DNA of 64,000 nt from Streptococcaceae bacterium AF54-32pH5A (GTDB lineage: Bacteria; Bacillota; Bacilli; Lactobacillales; Streptococcaceae), in the NCBI GenBank assembly GCA_027682205.1, contig JAQDAD010000004.1, positions 47,340-111,339 on the forward strand, given 5' to 3'. Below the pieces are notes generated by a model. That model ran no database searches, was not told the origin of the DNA, and saw only the letters and a program-made list of their open reading frames with translations. Positions 16,169 to 23,401 of the stretch are shown in pieces. Position 1 is the stretch's first letter, and the number at the start of each line of letters is the position of its first letter. The position numbers and the translations under genes are program-made.

Positions 16169-16780
16169 ATGTCACGTTATACAGGACCATCTTGGAAACA
16201 AGCTCGTCGCCTCGGCCTTTCACTTACAGGTACAGGTAAAGAATTGGCACGTCGTAACTACGTACCAGGACAACACGGACCAAACAACCGTTCTAAATTG
16301 TCAGAATACGGTTTGCAATTGGCTGAAAAACAAAAACTTCGTTTCACTTACGGTGTAGGTGAAAAACAATTCCGTAACTTGTTCGTACAAGCTACAAAAA
16401 TCAAAGGTGGAATCCTTGGTTTCAACTTCATGCTTCTTTTGGAACGTCGTTTGGATAACGTTGTTTACCGTCTTGGTCTTGCGACTACTCGTCGTCAAGC
16501 TCGTCAATTCGTAAACCATGGTCACATCCTTGTTGACGGAAAACGCGTTGATATCCCATCATACCGCGTAACTCCAGGTCAAGTGATCTCAGTTCGTGAG
16601 AAATCATTGAAAGTTCCAGCTATCCTTGAAGCAGTAGAAGCTACTCTTGGACGCCCAGCATTCGTATCATTCGACGCTGAAAAATTGGAAGGTTCATTGA
16701 CTCGCTTGCCAGAACGCGACGAAATCAACCCAGAAATCAACGAAGCACTTGTCGTTGAATTCTACAACAAAATGCTTTAA
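16169..16780 (+). CDS. rpsD: 30S ribosomal protein S4
   Basis: 203 residues from the ATG at 16169 ([10 protein letters not shown]), preceded by AGGAGG; an in-frame codon at 16124 would add 15 residues inside the leader and is rejected. N-terminal S4 domain, then the S4 RNA-binding fold ([30 protein letters not shown]). It lacks the zinc-cysteine cluster of C+ paralogues. Codon use is strongly biased to preferred codons, as for highly expressed genes. Confidence 0.97.
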   Translation: MSRYTGPSWKQARRLGLSLTGTGKELARRNYVPGQHGPNNRSKLSEYGLQLAEKQKLRFTYGVGEKQFRNLFVQATKIKGGILGFNFMLLLERRLDNVVYRLGLATTRRQARQFVNHGHILVDGKRVDIPSYRVTPGQVISVREKSLKVPAILEAVEATLGRPAFVSFDAEKLEGSLTRLPERDEINPEINEALVVEFYNKML

Positions 16781-16800
16781 GATAAGACTTTATATTGTAA

Positions 16801-16826
16801 GAAGCCTACAACAGTGGGCTTTTTGC
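16801..16826 (+). terminator. rpsD terminator
   Basis: Short stem AAGCCTAC / GTGGGCTT followed by TTTTG. Confidence 0.75.
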
Positions 16827-16912
16827 TTTGTCTTAAAAAATAGAATACTTCCTAGTCGTGAAGGAGGATAAGAAAAAAGTTCCCTGCAAAGTGAAATTAC
16901 AAGAAACTTTTG

Positions 16913-17029
16913 CTAATGGTAATAGACAAGCCATACGGAATACTTTTTCCCAAGCCAAAGGGCAAAGAGGAGATTGATGACGATAATGACTGAGCCGGCC
17001 AGTGAAAAGAGGAAAAATTCGCTAGTCAA
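16913..17029 (-). CDS. Small hydrophobic ORF or remnant, unrecognised
   Basis: A 38-residue frame with a TTG start 6 bases after the stop of the next gene encodes a clear membrane segment (FFLFSLAGSVIIVINLLFALW) and a short charged tail. No ribosome site is evident. It could be a small membrane protein coupled to the HXXEE gene or the 3' remnant of a longer gene. Confidence 0.3.
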   Translation of the reverse strand: MTSEFFLFSLAGSVIIVINLLFALWLGKKYSVWLVYYH

Positions 17030-17035
17030 AACTTG

Positions 17036-17431
17036 TCACAAATGCACGATGTCTATAATCAAATAAGCACTGACAGGAAAACAGAGGATAGAAGTAATCA
17101 GAGCAGGAATATACTTGCGGAGAAGAATTGATTGTCCAATATGGAGCAAGAGATGAAGCGCAAAGGCTACAAATCCCCCTAACCAAATTAATTCGAGAAC
17201 TCTAGATTGAGTAAAATACGCTAATAAAGTGATGGATAAGACAAGGAAAAATTCTTCAAAAACAGCAAGGGCAAATCCCTCTGTTGTCATTTCTTTATGG
17301 ATCTTGATAATAGTTGGAGCCTTTTGGGCCAGCAAGGTTTTGTTGAGACGGATCCAAGGGACAAGACCGATAATTTCTTCCATATCGTGAAAGATAAAAA
17401 GTAGAGGAAACATCCAAAGATAAAACGCCAT
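17036..17431 (-). CDS. HXXEE-domain membrane protein
   Basis: 131 residues from the ATG at 17431, selected because AGGAGA precedes it (the longer frame starts with an unsupported TTG). The namesake motif HDMEE lies near residue 15, and four hydrophobic segments follow. Function of the family is unknown. It is the last gene before the first rpmG-type attachment copy, so it lies just outside, or at the edge of, the accessory region. Confidence 0.75.
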   Translation of the reverse strand: MAFYLWMFPLLFIFHDMEEIIGLVPWIRLNKTLLAQKAPTIIKIHKEMTTEGFALAVFEEFFLVLSITLLAYFTQSRVLELIWLGGFVAFALHLLLHIGQSILLRKYIPALITSILCFPVSAYLIIDIVHL

Positions 17432-17474
17432 AAATCTCTCCTGAAAAGCTAAAGATTGCTCACCAATCAAGCAA

Positions 17475-17500
17475 AAAACGCCCAGTAAGGCGTTTTGAGT
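17475..17500 (-). terminator. Terminator of the cadX-cadD unit
   Basis: Stem AAAACGCC / GGCGTTTT; on the minus strand it is followed by TTTTTTGC, fitting the end of transcripts coming from cadX. Confidence 0.7.
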
Positions 17501-17509
17501 TAGGTATGC

Positions 17510-17618
17510 TTATTTAACCTCTGTAAAGATTAAATAATTTCTATTTTAGCTGTTAGAAACGTTGGTACATCAATGTTTTTAGAATGCTACATAATAAAAG
17601 GTAGAGTGAATGGTAGAG
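17510..17618. repeat. Attachment copy A: rpmG 3'-end duplicate plus arm repeats
   Basis: 17510-17533 read on the minus strand encodes LIFTEVK-stop, the C-terminus of ribosomal protein L33, though no L33 gene is present here. Ninety bases to the right lie two GGTAGAG repeats 12 bp apart (17600 and 17612). The layout matches the outer boundary of an element that integrates into the 3' end of rpmG. The real gene end is at 22824. Confidence 0.82.
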
Positions 17619-17633
17619 TAGTAAAAATAGTTG

Positions 17634-17972
17634 TTATCCTAGTTGATTAAAAAAATCTCTGATTTCCTCATCTTTTATAAAATAATATATAATTTTCCCC
17701 TCTCTTCTAGTATCCAAGATGTTTTGATTGGCTAGTTTACGAAGATGGTGGGAGGCAGATGCCATACTGAGATTTAGTAAACAGGCTATATCACAGACAC
17801 AGAGTTCTTCAACAGCAAGGAGATAAAAGATGATATTTATCTGTTTATTATCGGTAAACTTTGATAAAATACGAAGTGATTTTTGGACTTTTTCCTTTTC
17901 AAGGTAGTTCGTTGCGGTTGTAACATTTTGTTGATTTATAATATTCACTTGGCATATACTATCTTTTTTCAT
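17634..17972 (-). CDS. cadX: ArsR/SmtB-family metal sensor of cadmium resistance (CadX/CadC type)
   Basis: 112 residues with winged helix-turn-helix. The ELCVCDIACLLN helix carries the Cys pair of CadC-type sensors, and Cys7 in the N-terminal arm could complete a Cd/Pb site. The recognition helix is SMASASHHLRKL. It follows cadD after 11 bases in one operon; a CadC-type operator lies at the cadD promoter. It would repress cadD until Cd2+ or Zn2+ binds. Confidence 0.88.
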   Translation of the reverse strand: MKKDSICQVNIINQQNVTTATNYLEKEKVQKSLRILSKFTDNKQINIIFYLLAVEELCVCDIACLLNLSMASASHHLRKLANQNILDTRREGKIIYYFIKDEEIRDFFNQLG

Positions 17973-17983
17973 AATTTTTTCTC

Positions 17984-18598
17984 CTAGCCGAACACAGTCC
18001 TTAGTATGTTAAAGCTGTTGTTTTCAATCAGGATATACATCCCCAATCCTAAATAAACAACGGCAATAAACCATCTGCTATATTTTTCCAAAGTTTCTCC
18101 AACAGAAGGGACTTGTGCCAATTTTTGGGCAGAAAAAACCAAGAGATAAATCATGACTAGAAAAGTAAGTAAAGCCACTATCAAATTCGCTAAATTTAAG
18201 GTAATAAAATATGGGACAAAAACACCAATATTGTCAGCACCACAACTAGCAAAAGTAATCATAGCTACTAGAAAAATCAGGTTTTTATCATCTTTGCGCA
18301 AACCATCTTTTGCAATAGCTTCTCCATCAGAATCTCCTAAAAGCAAAACTTTGAGTCCTAGGAAAATTGGAATCAAACCGAGCAAACCTAAAATCTCTTT
18401 ACTAGGAATATAATTTAAGACAAATGCAAAAAGTAAACTTAGCAATATTAGACTAACAGAGCCTAGAAATTGCCCTAAATAGATGTTAATGATGTCTTTT
18501 CTGCTTTTTCTTTTGGCAAAAAATAACATTAGGATAATAAGTAAGTCTACGGCTGTCCCAGAATACAGTATTATTGAAGTAACAACATTTTGAACCAT
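17984..18598 (-). CDS. cadD: Cadmium resistance transporter CadD
   Basis: 204 residues, counted from the ATG at 18598, because GAGGTG lies just before it and inside the longer alternative reading. Six hydrophobic segments; the CadD-family CGADNIGVFVPYF motif near 120 and the LLGDSDGE loop are present. It exports or sequesters Cd2+ at the membrane. First gene of the cadD-cadX operon, the sole cargo of the first accessory element. Confidence 0.9.
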   Translation of the reverse strand: MVQNVVTSIILYSGTAVDLLIILMLFFAKRKSRKDIINIYLGQFLGSVSLILLSLLFAFVLNYIPSKEILGLLGLIPIFLGLKVLLLGDSDGEAIAKDGLRKDDKNLIFLVAMITFASCGADNIGVFVPYFITLNLANLIVALLTFLVMIYLLVFSAQKLAQVPSVGETLEKYSRWFIAVVYLGLGMYILIENNSFNILRTVFG

Positions 18599-18607
18599 AA
18601 AACACCT

Positions 18608-18659
18608 CATTCAAATATATTTTTGAATGTATTTTAACATTAAACTTTGTAGATGTCAA
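18608..18659 (-). promoter_or_regulatory. cadD promoter with CadC/CadX operator
   Basis: On the minus strand TTGACA (18654-18659) and TAAAAT (18631-18636) are 17 bp apart. Downstream, 18608-18629 is an inverted repeat CATTCAAAtAtATtTTTGAATG-like site, the shape of CadC operators (TTCAAAnAnATnTTTGAA). Binding there would block transcription start. Confidence 0.85.
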
Positions 18660-18708
18660 CTTCAGCTCCATCAAAATATAGTTAAGAAGGTAGTGTACCA
18701 AACATTAA

Positions 18709-18740
18709 AAAGCCCTGCCATCGAAATGATAGCAGGGCTT
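18709..18740. terminator. Strong hairpin at the element joint
   Basis: Stem AAGCCCTGC.ATC / GAT.GCAGGGCTT with a GAAA-like loop. A stem of similar placement (22643-22671) precedes copy C, so it belongs to the conserved element end. Confidence 0.7.
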
Positions 18741-18776
18741 AACTTCAATATCCAGATGATATATTTATCTAAAAAA

Positions 18777-18910
18777 GGTAGAGAAAAAGGTAGAGTTTGG
18801 ACTGAAATATAGTGAAATGTATTGAAATTGAAAAAAGAAAAAACGCTTGAAATCAGCGTTTTTATTATGTATTGATTCGTATTGAATGCTTACTTCACTT
18901 CTGTAAAAAC
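18777..18910. repeat. Attachment copy B: arm repeats and rpmG 3'-end duplicate
   Basis: GGTAGAG repeats at 18777 and 18789 (12-bp period), then GTATTGAA-type repeats, then 18890-18919 which on the minus strand reads PYLVFTEVK-stop, a second copy of the L33 C-terminus. The arm-to-core distance is 113 bp, against 114 bp in copy C. It separates the cad element from the ABC-transporter element. Confidence 0.85.
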
Positions 18911-18911
18911 C

Positions 18912-18978
18912 AAATAAGGTAAACTTTTGATATTCTGGTTCGATTTTATCTTATTTTTAATGAAAGTTTACCTTATTT
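18912..18978. repeat. Perfect 16-bp inverted repeat next to copy B
   Basis: AAATAAGGTAAACTTT (18912-18927) and its exact complement (18963-18978) enclose 35 bases. The left arm overlaps the rpmG-end copy. It could fold as a hairpin; no T tract follows, so it is not a typical terminator. Confidence 0.75.
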
Positions 18979-19081
18979 AAATGAAAGTGATTGAACTTAA
19001 TTGAAATTTGAATTTTTAGAAACTTATGAAAACGTTGATTTTAAAGCATTTTGAAATTGGATAAAATAAGTGGTGCCCCAA

Positions 19082-19129
19082 CCAGGTCTTAAGAAAGCTC
19101 GTAAAGCATCACAATTATCAAAACGTTAA
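19082..19129 (+). pseudogene. rpsI (ribosomal protein S9) 3'-end remnant
   Basis: In frame it encodes PGLKKARKASQLSKR-stop, the C-terminus of streptococcal S9 (KPGLKKARKASQFSKR). No S9 gene is present. rpsI 3' ends are known attachment sites of streptococcal ICE/IME families, so this is best read as an att copy from an rpsI-targeting element carried into the rpmG-located element. The surrounding 18980-19420 holds no gene. Confidence 0.85.
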
Positions 19130-19429
19130 TCAACACGCTTATATCAACGTTTACAGACATTTAAGAAATTTCTCTTGGATGTCTTTTTTTGTCTAGCTAA
19201 ATTTTACAAATTGGGCAATTTAGGTTACTCAATAATATAAAAAAGATAAAAATTTAAAGTTCGAATTTTAATTTTAAAAAAAGTAATTATTATTGAATAT
19301 CTGTTCAAACATTTTTTCTTTTCTAAGGTTAATATAAGTATATATACTTTAAAAAAGGAAGTCAAACATCTTGCTCATAGATTTTTGCATTTTTAAAAAA
19401 TACATTTTGTCATATAATAATGTGGAAAA

Positions 19430-19458
19430 TTGACGGATTCCTTAAATAATCATATAAT
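19430..19458 (+). promoter_or_regulatory. Promoter of the small ORF / ABC transporter operon
   Basis: TTGACG and TATAAT at 17-bp spacing, about 120 bases before the first ATG. The long AT-rich leader holds no obvious hairpin. Confidence 0.8.
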
Positions 19459-19583
19459 ATGAATATGTAAACCCTTACATACTATTCTACTTATACTTGA
19501 TAAAATGCAAGTTCTTGAGGATCTATAAATATATAGACACTCTTCTATTTATAAAGTGAAATAAAGAATCACGGAGAAAGTTT

Positions 19584-19787
19584 ATGGATATTAAAGAGAC
19601 ATTCAACCAGCTAGACAATACAAAATTTAATGATTTCAATAATCGCCTTGAAGGTTTTGAGAAACTTTTTAAAGACAAATATTATTTTACCCATCCCGAA
19701 GATTTTAGCTCAATCTTTAGCATTTTGGTAAAGTATGGAAAAAGTACAAGTAAATATATTTTATCGAAAGGAGAGATATATGAGTGA
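19584..19787 (+). CDS. Small unknown protein coupled to an ABC transporter
   Basis: 67 residues, highly charged and aromatic (FNQLDNTKFNDFNNRLEGF, DKYYFTHPEDF), with no signal peptide, membrane segment or double-glycine motif. GGAGAAAG precedes the ATG. Its end overlaps the ABC ATPase start by 8 bases (ATGAGTGA), so translation is coupled. It is not a recognised family to me. Position suggests a role with the transporter, for instance a regulator, an immunity protein or a precursor, but nothing in the residues decides. Very AT-rich like the whole 18.9-22.8 kb stretch. Confidence 0.6.
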   Translation: MDIKETFNQLDNTKFNDFNNRLEGFEKLFKDKYYFTHPEDFSSIFSILVKYGKSTSKYILSKGEIYE

Positions 19788-20766
19788 AATAGTTATTAAT
19801 GCTCAGAATTTATCTAAAAATTTTTATAATTTTGATTCAAGACTCCCATTTATCAAGAGATTTTTGAAACGTAATCAAATAACGATTCGAGCTGTTCAAG
19901 ATATTAGTTTTACGATTAAGAGAGGGAGTATAGTTGGCTTTATTGGGAGTAATGGAGCTGGTAAATCCACAACGATTAAAATGTTGACTGGGACTCTTTA
20001 TCCTAGTTCCGGAAAATTAGAAGTGAATGGAGAAATTCCATTTAAAAGAAGTATAAATTTTAGAAAAAAAATTTCAATAGTAGTAGGAAATAAATTACAG
20101 TTATTTCAAGATGTTTCGGCTATGGATTATTTTCAATTGATTGGTACTTTATATGAGGTAGAACCGGCGATTTTACAAGAACGAATTCAGGAATTAAGCA
20201 ATTTGTTGAATGTAAAAGATCAGCTTTACCAGCAGGTCCGGACCCTCTCTCTTGGACAAAAAATGAAAATGGAGTTTATCGCGGCATCTTTAACAAGTCC
20301 GGGAATATTATTTTTAGACGAGCCTACTATAGGGTTAGATATACAGTCTAAAAAAGATATCAGAACATTTTTAAAGAAAATGAATGAAGAATGTCATACT
20401 ACTATTATTTTAACGAGTCATGATATGGATGATATTTCGTCTGTTTGTGACGAATTAATCGTCATTGACAAAGGAAAAATTATTTTGCAGGAGTCAATGG
20501 ATGTTATTTTATCTAAATTTTCTGATTTTAAATATTTAAAGATAAAAATGACATTAGATTTGGTACCAGAGTTATGCTCTGTTAAAGGAGTAGTAGTCAT
20601 TTCTCAAACAAAATCGGAATGTATACTAAAAATACCTAGAGATTTTGTCTTTGAGACATTAGAATCAATCAATAAGCTTGTAGATATAGAAGATTTAGAA
20701 ATATCAAATCTTTCTTTAGAAGAAATTATTTTACAAAACTATTTTACAAAAAAGGAGCACAATTGA
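19780..20766 (+). CDS. ABC-2 type transporter ATP-binding protein
   Basis: 328 residues from the ATG at 19780, which has AAGGAGAG upstream; a longer frame from 19735 has no site. Walker A GSNGAGKST, signature LSLGQKMKMEF, Walker B ILFLDEPTIGLD and switch His in LTSHDMDD are intact, so it should hydrolyse ATP. The C-terminal 90 residues form the regulatory extension found in DrrA/NatA-like exporters. It overlaps both neighbours by a few bases. The three-gene set (one ATPase, two different six-helix permeases) resembles exporters annotated as ABC-2 family; the substrate is unknown. Confidence 0.88.
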   Translation: MSEIVINAQNLSKNFYNFDSRLPFIKRFLKRNQITIRAVQDISFTIKRGSIVGFIGSNGAGKSTTIKMLTGTLYPSSGKLEVNGEIPFKRSINFRKKISIVVGNKLQLFQDVSAMDYFQLIGTLYEVEPAILQERIQELSNLLNVKDQLYQQVRTLSLGQKMKMEFIAASLTSPGILFLDEPTIGLDIQSKKDIRTFLKKMNEECHTTIILTSHDMDDISSVCDELIVIDKGKIILQESMDVILSKFSDFKYLKIKMTLDLVPELCSVKGVVVISQTKSECILKIPRDFVFETLESINKLVDIEDLEISNLSLEEIILQNYFTKKEHN

Positions 20767-21557
20767 AAAAAGAAATGTCTATTATTCTGATATCATTTCG
20801 ATCTATTTTGAACTATAAATCAAGTGTACTATTGTTAATGTTACAGGTAAGTATACAAATTATGATATCAGTATTTTTATGGACGTATATATATCAGAGT
20901 AACCAGATAAATATAGCAGGATATGATTTTACCTCAATGGTTCAATACTATTTGGGGACTATAATTTTTTCATATTTTGTTTTTTATCCAGTTGATTGGG
21001 AAATCAATGACGATGTTCATTCAGGAAATTTTTTTAGCATATTAATAAAACCTGTTACTTTTTATAAGTATTATTTTTGTAAAATGCTTGGAGATAGGCT
21101 TGCTCATTTATTATTTATCATCATTCCTGTCATTTTATTCTCCAGTGTTTATTACAAGAATGAGTTATTAACCATTGAAATTCTTATTTTAGGAAGTATT
21201 GCAATTATTCTATCTATGGTTCTATGGTTTTTAATATCATGTTGTGTAGGTATGCTTTCTTTTTGGTTAGAAAATATATTTTTTGTCCTTACTGTTAAAG
21301 AAATAGTAATTCAGTTTTTATCAGGAATATTATTGCCTTTAAGTTTTTTTTCAAATAATTTTCGTCTGTTTTTAGATGTATTACCTTTTAAATACTTAGT
21401 ATATGAACCGCTTCAGATGTTTAGTAATGATACATATAAATTAATAGACTATTTGAGAATTATTTGTATTCAATTGATTTGGTGCATCATTTTTTATATT
21501 ATATCAAGATTCATATTGAGAAAAGGAGTGGAGCACTTCTCAAATGTGGGAGGATAA
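20763..21557 (+). CDS. ABC-2 family permease, first subunit
   Basis: 264 residues starting with TTG at 20763, which has AAAGGAGC at proper distance and overlaps the ATPase stop (TTGA); the next ATG (20775) is too far from the site. Six hydrophobic segments (about 18-38, 55-78, 105-130, 140-170, 178-200, 230-255). The DVHSGNFFSILIKPV segment between helices 2 and 3 is the typical ABC2_membrane_6 coupling region. Works with the next permease as a heterodimer, by inference. Confidence 0.82.
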   Translation: MKKEMSIILISFRSILNYKSSVLLLMLQVSIQIMISVFLWTYIYQSNQINIAGYDFTSMVQYYLGTIIFSYFVFYPVDWEINDDVHSGNFFSILIKPVTFYKYYFCKMLGDRLAHLLFIIIPVILFSSVYYKNELLTIEILILGSIAIILSMVLWFLISCCVGMLSFWLENIFFVLTVKEIVIQFLSGILLPLSFFSNNFRLFLDVLPFKYLVYEPLQMFSNDTYKLIDYLRIICIQLIWCIIFYIISRFILRKGVEHFSNVGG

Positions 21558-21558
21558 A

Positions 21559-22344
21559 ATGTTTAGAATAAAAGTAATTTTTAGGCTACTTCATTTTGGT
21601 TTTAAATCTGATATGAATTTTCATTTTGACTTCTTTTGTGGTCTATTTTCGTCGATACTGTGGATTGGTTTACCTATTGTATTTTTTAGATTGATTTTCT
21701 TAAACATAGACTCTTTTAATGGTTGGGACTATTATCAAATTTTATTTTTGGTAGGTTCCTACACTATTGTAGATGGAGTTATGATGGGATTGTTAATTAG
21801 AAGTATGGGAATTTTAGAATCAGATATTTTGAGTGGTAACTTGGATCAAATTTTATTGAGGCCGTTTGATACTCAGTTGTTCTATATTTTTAGATCATTT
21901 AATTTAGTTCAATTCGTGAATACTTTTTTTGGTCTTGCGATCATTTTTATAAGTTATGGAAATTTAAATGTACATTTAAATTCATTAAAAATATTATTTT
22001 ATATCCTTTCTTTAATGTGTGGTTGTATTATATATTATTCAATTTGGTTTCTAATAACGATTAGTTCATTTTGGTTCCCAACTAAATTTTCAAAAGTAGA
22101 TGTATTTTTGAATTATATTGGAATTTCTAAGTATCCATATAATATTTTTACAGGTATTAACAGATTGATCACTATGTTATTTGTTCCCAATTTATTAATT
22201 GCCAATCCTGCAGTATTAATATTTTTAGGGAAAGATACATTGAACCTATTTTTCTATCAAATAGTTTTTACAGTTTTTTTGATTATTATCAGTCGTACAA
22301 TTTTTAGAAAAGGATTGAAAAAATATGAAAGTGCAGGAAGATAA
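21559..22344 (+). CDS. ABC-2 family permease, second subunit
   Basis: 261 residues from the ATG at 21559, with GGGAGG at good spacing; the alternative ATG at 21544 would place that site inside the gene. Six hydrophobic segments; the SDILSGNLDQILLRPFDTQ coupling region parallels that of the first permease. One base separates it from the upstream stop. It is the last gene of the operon; a hairpin at 22643 lies 300 bases on. Confidence 0.82.
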   Translation: MFRIKVIFRLLHFGFKSDMNFHFDFFCGLFSSILWIGLPIVFFRLIFLNIDSFNGWDYYQILFLVGSYTIVDGVMMGLLIRSMGILESDILSGNLDQILLRPFDTQLFYIFRSFNLVQFVNTFFGLAIIFISYGNLNVHLNSLKILFYILSLMCGCIIYYSIWFLITISSFWFPTKFSKVDVFLNYIGISKYPYNIFTGINRLITMLFVPNLLIANPAVLIFLGKDTLNLFFYQIVFTVFLIIISRTIFRKGLKKYESAGR

Positions 22345-22642
22345 ACAATGTTGTTCAGTTATATGTTTGACTAAAGGAAGTGATTCGCTGTACTTTGTTT
22401 TGTGGTCATTGAAACATCAGATAATTATAAACTATAATTTAAAGAATAGTATTATTAACTTATAGGTGCTAAGAAAAAATTTAAAGAAATTCCCTCATTC
22501 AATCAAACTTATTCATATTTTTTAAAATAAGAAAATAGTTGGATTTTGATGATGGTTGATATAAAGCTAAACTGAAAGTACCTGAAATCCAACTGTGTCA
22601 AACCAGGTCATACGATCTGTGAGAAAAAGAACACATAACAAA

Positions 22643-22675
22643 AAGAGGAGCTTCACAATAAAGTTCCTCTTCTTT
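22643..22675 (+). terminator. Hairpin at the right end of the ABC element
   Basis: Stem AAGAGGA.CTT / AAG.TCCTCTT followed by CTTTT. The 22345-22640 stretch before it has no gene and no other clear signal. Confidence 0.7.
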
Positions 22676-22709
22676 TATATATCCGAATCATTATTCTTAT
22701 TTCAAAAAA

Positions 22710-22841
22710 GGTAGTGAAAAAGGTAGTGATTCGGTTGATTTATATTGCAATGTAGTGAAATTTAGAATTTCAAGAATCGCTTAAAATCAAGGTTTCTAAC
22801 ATCTATTGACGTGTAGTGAACCCCTATTTCACCTCTGTAAA
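22710..22841. repeat. Attachment copy C: arm repeats at the genuine rpmG 3' end
   Basis: GGTAGTG repeats at 22710 and 22722 (12-bp period) and GTAGTGAA repeats precede the functional rpmG end at 22824. Spacing and order match copy B almost base for base. The element inserted here replaces only bases past the shared core, so rpmG stays intact. Confidence 0.82.
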
Positions 22842-22973
22842 CACAACGTGTTTGCGAAGTTTTGGTGAGTATTTCTTCAATTGAAGACGGTCTGGGGTGT
22901 TACGTTTGTTTTTAGAAGTAAGGTACAAGCGTTCACCAGATTCTTTGTGTTCAAGTGTAATATTTACGCGCAT
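22824..22973 (-). CDS. rpmG: 50S ribosomal protein L33
   Basis: 49 residues ([19 protein letters not shown] to HVVFTEVK). It lacks the CxxC zinc cysteines, so it is a zinc-independent (C-) form. It sits 15 bases after rpmF in one operon. Its 3' end is the attachment site for the two elements to its left. Confidence 0.95.
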
Positions 22974-22988
22974 GGTATCTCCCTTCTA

Positions 22989-23171
22989 TTATTCAGCTGA
23001 TGCAGCTTTAGCGATTTTACGTCCTTTGTAGTATCCTTTAAGTGATACACGGTGAGAACGTGAGTAATCTCCAGTAGTTTCGTCAAAGTTTACAGATGGA
23101 GCTGTTACTTTGTAGTGTGTACGACGTTTGTTTTTCTTCGCTTTTGACGTGCGACGTGCAGGTACTGCCAT
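22989..23171 (-). CDS. rpmF: 50S ribosomal protein L32
   Basis: 60 residues beginning [20 protein letters not shown], the L32 signature. No CxxC zinc pairs are present, so it is also a zinc-independent form. A ribosome site (AAGGAGAAA) precedes the ATG. First gene of the rpmF-rpmG operon. Confidence 0.95.
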
Positions 23172-23368
23172 TTTGATTTCTCCTTTAGGTATTTAAATTC
23201 GATTCAATCCACTGATTTTCATCAACCATACTAGGATAACACATTTTTTTTGTAAAGTAAAGTTACTTGACAAAAAAAGATGAAAAAATTAAAAGGTCAT
23301 TAACCGAATTAATCAAAATTTTCTGAAAATTCAAGAATTTTCTTCTGTTCATTGCTTTTAAATTGTGC

Positions 23369-23374
23369 TATAAT
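23369..23374 (+). promoter_or_regulatory. ilvD promoter (extended -10)
   Basis: TGC-TATAAT, with a weak TGTTCA at the -35 position; 27 bases before the ilvD ATG. Confidence 0.65.
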
Positions 23375-23401
23375 AGTAAAAACTGAAATGGGAGGGAACA
23401 A

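Noticed and set aside
17510..22841. A complete ICE or IME
   Set aside because: No integrase, relaxase, replication or conjugation gene is present between the att copies.
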